Assembly (NCBI GenBank): GCA_964385995.1
Contig: CAYLRF010000071.1
Coordinates: 1-6,866, forward strand
Reading direction: 5' to 3'
DNA: 6,866 bases
Source of the DNA: CAYLRF01 sp964385995
GTDB taxonomy: Bacteria > Bacillota > Clostridia > Lachnospirales > Lachnospiraceae
Of the stretch, positions 4,557 through 6,866 are shown piece by piece. The position numbers were made by a program, and so were the translations under genes. The number at the start of each line of letters is the position of its first letter. Positions within the stretch are counted from its first letter, which is position 1. The notes below the pieces were generated by a model. That model searched no databases. It was not told where the DNA came from and worked only from the letters and a program-made list of their open reading frames with translations.

Positions 4557-6227
4557 ATGGAGATTTCATCGTTACAACAGGCAAGGTACGGGTACGCCCC
4601 GAAGCTTCCCGCGACGCTTCGCGCCGGCATGGAAAATATCGGTGTGCGGGAAGGCGAAAGTACGGCAAGCGCGGCGGACGGAGAGAAAATCGCGGCGCTT
4701 TTCCCGAACATTTTCGGAAAGCAGGAAATACGCTTCGTAACGGGAACGAATACGGCGGAGAAAAAGCGGCTGGCCGTGGGCGTCATCCTCTCGGGCGGAC
4801 AGGCTCCCGGCGGTCACAATGTCATATGCGGTCTGTATGACGCGCTGAAGGCAGCGGGCGACGACAATGTGCTCTACGGTTTTAAAGGCGGCCCGTCCGG
4901 ACTTTTGGATGACGATTATGTCATTTTCGACGACGAATTCATAAATCGTTACAGAAACACGGGCGGCTTCGACATTATCGGCTCCGGACGGACCAAGCTG
5001 GAGACAAAGGATCAATTTGACATCGCCGCGAAGGTATGCGAAAAACACGGTATTAACGCCATCGTCATCATAGGCGGCGACGATTCCAACACGAACGCCG
5101 CCGTACTCGCGGAATATTTCGCCGCGAATAATATAGGCGTGCAGGTCATCGGCTGCCCGAAAACCATCGACGGCGACCTTAAAAATGACGACATCGAGTG
5201 TTCGTTCGGCTTTGACACGGCGACAAAGACTTACAGCGAGCTTATAGGAAATATCGAGCGTGACGCGAATTCGGCGAAGAAATACTGGCACTTTATCAAA
5301 GTGATGGGGCGCTCCGCCTCTCACGTGGCACTCGAATGCGCTCTCAAGACGCAGCCGAACATCTGCCTTATCTCAGAGGAAGCGGCCGCGAAAAAACAGT
5401 CGCTCACGCAGATTACGAATATCATCGCGGACTCGGTGGAAAAAAGAGCCGCAAAAGGCATGAATTTCGGCGTGGCCATCATCCCCGAGGGCATAGTCGA
5501 GTTCATACCGGAATTCGCGGCTTTGATTCGCGAAATAAACGAACTGCTCGCGGGCGACGCGGGAGAAAAGTTTGCCGCGCTTTCTTCATGGGAAGAAAAA
5601 TACGCTTTTATCGAGGACGGTCTTACCCAGAACTCAATGGCTGTCTTCGCTCTGCTTCCGGATACGATACAAAAACAGCTTTTTCTGGAGCGTGATCCTC
5701 ACGGAAATGTGCAGGTGTCCCTCATTGAATCCGAGAAACTCTTCTCGGAACTTGTGAAAGAGGAACTTAAACGCCGCAAAGCCGCCGGCACTTACAAGGG
5801 CAAATTCTCGGTGCAGCACCATTTCTTCGGCTACGAGGGCAGATGCGCGTTCCCTTCCAATTTCGACGCGGATTATTGCTACTCGCTTGGTTATAACGCC
5901 TTTATGCTGATTGAGTACGGATACACGGGGTACCTTTCGAAGATCTCGAACCTTGCCGCGCCCGCCGACGAATGGCAGGCCGGCGGTATGCCGATAACGA
6001 AGATGATGAACATGGAAAGACGGCGCGGCGAGGATAAGCCGGTCATAAAGAAAGCGCTGGTGGAACTTGACGGAGCGCCGTTTAAATACTTCGCTGAGCG
6101 CCGGGACAAATGGGCGGCGGACACATGTTATCTCTATCCCGGAGCCATCCAGTACTACGGCCCCGCCGAAGTCTGCGACGCGACTACCGTCACGCTCGCG
6201 TTGGAACAGGGCGCGAAGATTAACTGA
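4557..6227 (+). CDS. pfp: pyrophosphate-dependent 6-phosphofructokinase (long, PFP beta-like form)
   Basis: Phosphorylates fructose-6-phosphate to fructose-1,6-bisphosphate with PPi instead of ATP. The reaction is reversible and cytoplasmic. The 556-residue product has the size of the long PFP group that includes the plant beta-like and spirochaete/Bacteroidetes enzymes, far above the ~320 residues of ATP-PfkA. Motifs: LSGGQAPGGHN (78-88), IIGGDDSNTNAA (171-182), PKTIDGDLKN (201-210) with catalytic Asp205, MGRSASHVALE (250-260), IPEGIVEFIP (309-318) and GYEGR (425-429). The second Asp of GGDDS (Asp176) and Lys202 of PKTIDGD are the residues that mark PPi rather than ATP use. In ATP enzymes these regions are typically GGDGS and PGTIDND. 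The gene is divergent from tRNA-Ala and gap, with its own promoter and a ~134-nt leader. Its 3' end overlaps the convergent regulator gene by 8 bp. No truncation is seen. Confidence 0.97.
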   Translation: MEISSLQQARYGYAPKLPATLRAGMENIGVREGESTASAADGEKIAALFPNIFGKQEIRFVTGTNTAEKKRLAVGVILSGGQAPGGHNVICGLYDALKAAGDDNVLYGFKGGPSGLLDDDYVIFDDEFINRYRNTGGFDIIGSGRTKLETKDQFDIAAKVCEKHGINAIVIIGGDDSNTNAAVLAEYFAANNIGVQVIGCPKTIDGDLKNDDIECSFGFDTATKTYSELIGNIERDANSAKKYWHFIKVMGRSASHVALECALKTQPNICLISEEAAAKKQSLTQITNIIADSVEKRAAKGMNFGVAIIPEGIVEFIPEFAALIREINELLAGDAGEKFAALSSWEEKYAFIEDGLTQNSMAVFALLPDTIQKQLFLERDPHGNVQVSLIESEKLFSELVKEELKRRKAAGTYKGKFSVQHHFFGYEGRCAFPSNFDADYCYSLGYNAFMLIEYGYTGYLSKISNLAAPADEWQAGGMPITKMMNMERRRGEDKPVIKKALVELDGAPFKYFAERRDKWAADTCYLYPGAIQYYGPAEVCDATTVTLALEQGAKIN

Positions 6228-6621
6228 CGACCGTCTCCTTAAGGGTGTTCGTCTCCCGAAGCGTGTTCGCGTGTTTTTTTATCGCCTCGAAGCTCTCGGC
6301 GCTGATGACGTGTTCGATGCGGCACGCGTCCTCCGCCGCGACGCGCGGATCGACGCCCAATCCGGTCAGCCACTTGGAAAGCGTGGTGTGGCGGCCGTAG
6401 ATCATTTCCGCCACTTCGCGCCCTTTGTCCGTCAGCTGTATGTAGCCTTCGGGACTCACGGTGATGTGACCGCTTTGACGCAGATTTTTCATCGCGACAC
6501 TGACGCTGGGCTTTGAAAAGCCCAGCTCAGCCGCGATGTCTACAGATCGGACATACGTGTTCCTTAAGCTAAGCACAAGTATCGTTTCCAGATAATTTTC
6601 GGCGGATTCCTGTATTTTCAC
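6220..6621 (-). CDS. DtxR/MntR-family metal-dependent transcriptional regulator (short form)
   Basis: Predicted cytoplasmic DNA-binding repressor of 133 residues. Residues 1-65 form a winged helix-turn-helix (VDIAAELGFSKPSVSVAMKNL, recognition helix about 36-48, wing around 52-64). Residues 67-118 form the helical dimerisation and metal-binding domain, with His78 in YGRHTTL and the DACRIEH segment (98-104) giving Cys100, Glu103 and His104, which align with DtxR Cys102/Glu105/His106. The position of DtxR Met10/MntR Asp8 is Asn9 (ENYLE), and Glu12 matches MntR Glu11. There is no C-terminal SH3-like domain, as in MntR-size members. Whether it senses Fe, Mn or something else cannot be told. The start is GTG (6621) with GAGGGGGG 6 nt upstream. 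It converges on pfp, overlapping its end by 8 bp, and no metal transporter is within view. Confidence 0.92.
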   Translation of the reverse strand: MKIQESAENYLETILVLSLRNTYVRSVDIAAELGFSKPSVSVAMKNLRQSGHITVSPEGYIQLTDKGREVAEMIYGRHTTLSKWLTGLGVDPRVAAEDACRIEHVISAESFEAIKKHANTLRETNTLKETVVS

Positions 6622-6627
6622 AAATAT

Positions 6628-6635
6628 CCCCCCTC
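6628..6635 (-). promoter_or_regulatory. Shine-Dalgarno supporting a GTG start of the regulator
   Basis: Minus-strand GAGGGGGG lies 6 nt before GTG 6621. No in-frame ATG with a ribosome site is nearby, and GTG gives the expected family N-terminus (KIQESAENYLE). Confidence 0.7.
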
Positions 6636-6645
6636 GCTCATTCGC

Positions 6646-6674
6646 ATTTTAACACGAAAAAATACAGGCGACAA
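6646..6674 (-). promoter_or_regulatory. promoter of the DtxR-like regulator gene
   Basis: Minus strand: -35 TTGTCG (6674-6669), 17-bp spacer, -10 TAAAAT (6651-6646) with TGT before it (extended -10). The predicted start near 6639 gives a short leader of about 18 nt. I see no classical DtxR-box palindrome overlapping it. Confidence 0.65.
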
Positions 6675-6720
6675 TATCTCACGCTCCACGGACTCTTTTC
6701 TTCCCGTGAAAAATAGTATC

Positions 6721-6749
6721 TTTCTTTTTGGCCGATAATCGCATATAAT
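6721..6749 (+). promoter_or_regulatory. probable promoter of the right-edge tRNA
   Basis: Perfect -10 TATAAT (6744-6749). The -35 position at 17 bp (6721-6726, TTTCTT) is a poor match. The predicted start near 6756 would give a leader of about 84 nt before the tRNA at 6840. Confidence 0.5.
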
Positions 6750-6756
6750 ATGAAGC

Positions 6757-6827
6757 CGTCGGGGCCCGTGCCGATCGTCGGGGAAATGCAGAGCTTCGCC
6801 GATAAAGTGTTTCCGGCGAGTCCCCGA
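6757..6827 (+). other. structured leader of the tRNA transcript with two alternative 5' arms
   Basis: TCGGGGA (6778-6784) pairs perfectly with TCCCCGA (6821-6827), and inside it TCGCCG (6796-6801) pairs with CGGCGA (6814-6819) across a 12-nt loop. An earlier CGTCGGGG (6757-6764) repeats the 5' arm sequence (6776-6783), so two segments could compete for the same 3' arm. AAAA follows rather than a T tract, so it is not an intrinsic terminator. It may be a leader fold or an unrelated small RNA. I do not recognise a known class. Confidence 0.45.
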
Positions 6828-6839
6828 AAAATTGCATAT

Positions 6840-6866
6840 GTCCCAGTAGCTCAGCAGGATAGAGCG
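6840..6866 (+). tRNA. 5' part of a tRNA, probably tRNA-Arg (cut by window edge)
   Basis: The visible 27 nt give acceptor strand GTCCCAG, TA at positions 8-9, and a complete D arm (GCTC-AGCAGGATA-GAGC) followed by G26. This 5' half resembles bacterial tRNA-Arg (CCU/UCU type) genes, but the anticodon and 3' half lie outside, so the amino acid is tentative. Confidence 0.7.

Noticed and set aside
4572..5324. 250-codon open frame antisense to pfp
   Set aside because: It lies entirely inside the strongly supported pfp gene, in a GC-rich context where antisense frames stay open, and has no recognisable domain.
6255..6280. GTGTTCGCGTG followed by seven T downstream of pfp
   Set aside because: The best stem I can draw is only 3-4 bp, so the T run alone does not support an intrinsic terminator. 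It lies inside the regulator coding region.

Overview
The window comes from a bacterial chromosome of moderately high GC. The Shine-Dalgarno sites (AAGGAGGG, AGGAGGG, AAAGGAG), sigma-A/sigma-70 type promoters, a gap-pgk-tpiA glycolytic cluster, a long pyrophosphate-type phosphofructokinase and a short DtxR-like regulator together suggest an anaerobic member of the Bacillota (Clostridia), possibly from the gut. That placement rests on protein character alone and is an inference.

Layout, left to right. (1) Positions 1-216 (+) hold the 3' end of a PD-(D/E)XK nuclease-domain protein, followed by a weak plus-strand terminator. It faces the minus-strand glycolytic genes, whose strong terminator lies at 313-380. 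(2) On the minus strand, in transcription order, come tRNA-Ala(CGC) (4083-4011), gap (3877-2864), pgk (2380-1187) and tpiA (1159-410). gap has its own near-consensus promoter (3966-3938). pgk and tpiA are 27 bp apart and should be co-transcribed. gap and pgk are separated by 483 bp of non-coding DNA with degenerate ~60-66 bp tandem repeats and an intrinsic terminator, so gap and pgk-tpiA are probably only partly coupled. (3) About 470 bp between tRNA-Ala and pfp carries the divergent promoters, a 63-bp duplication of the tRNA promoter region, and five copies of a 15-16 bp motif (consensus TTCGTCAGAGTAAAT), three direct and two inverted, ending just upstream of the pfp promoter. (4) pfp (4557-6227, +) encodes diphosphate-fructose-6-phosphate 1-phosphotransferase. 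(5) A GTG-started DtxR/MntR-type regulator (6621-6220, -) converges on pfp and overlaps its 3' end by 8 bp. (6) The right edge holds a TATAAT promoter, a structured leader of about 80 nt and the first 27 nt of a tRNA, probably tRNA-Arg.

Functionally the core is central glycolysis. PFP makes fructose-1,6-bisphosphate using PPi, TpiA interconverts the triose phosphates, Gap oxidises glyceraldehyde-3-phosphate with NAD, and Pgk recovers ATP. All four enzymes look intact. I see no new enzyme system here. The less ordinary content is in the intergenic DNA: the motif array upstream of pfp, the repeat-filled gap-pgk spacer with its internal terminator, a perfect inverted repeat overlapping the gap promoter, and the foldable tRNA leader.
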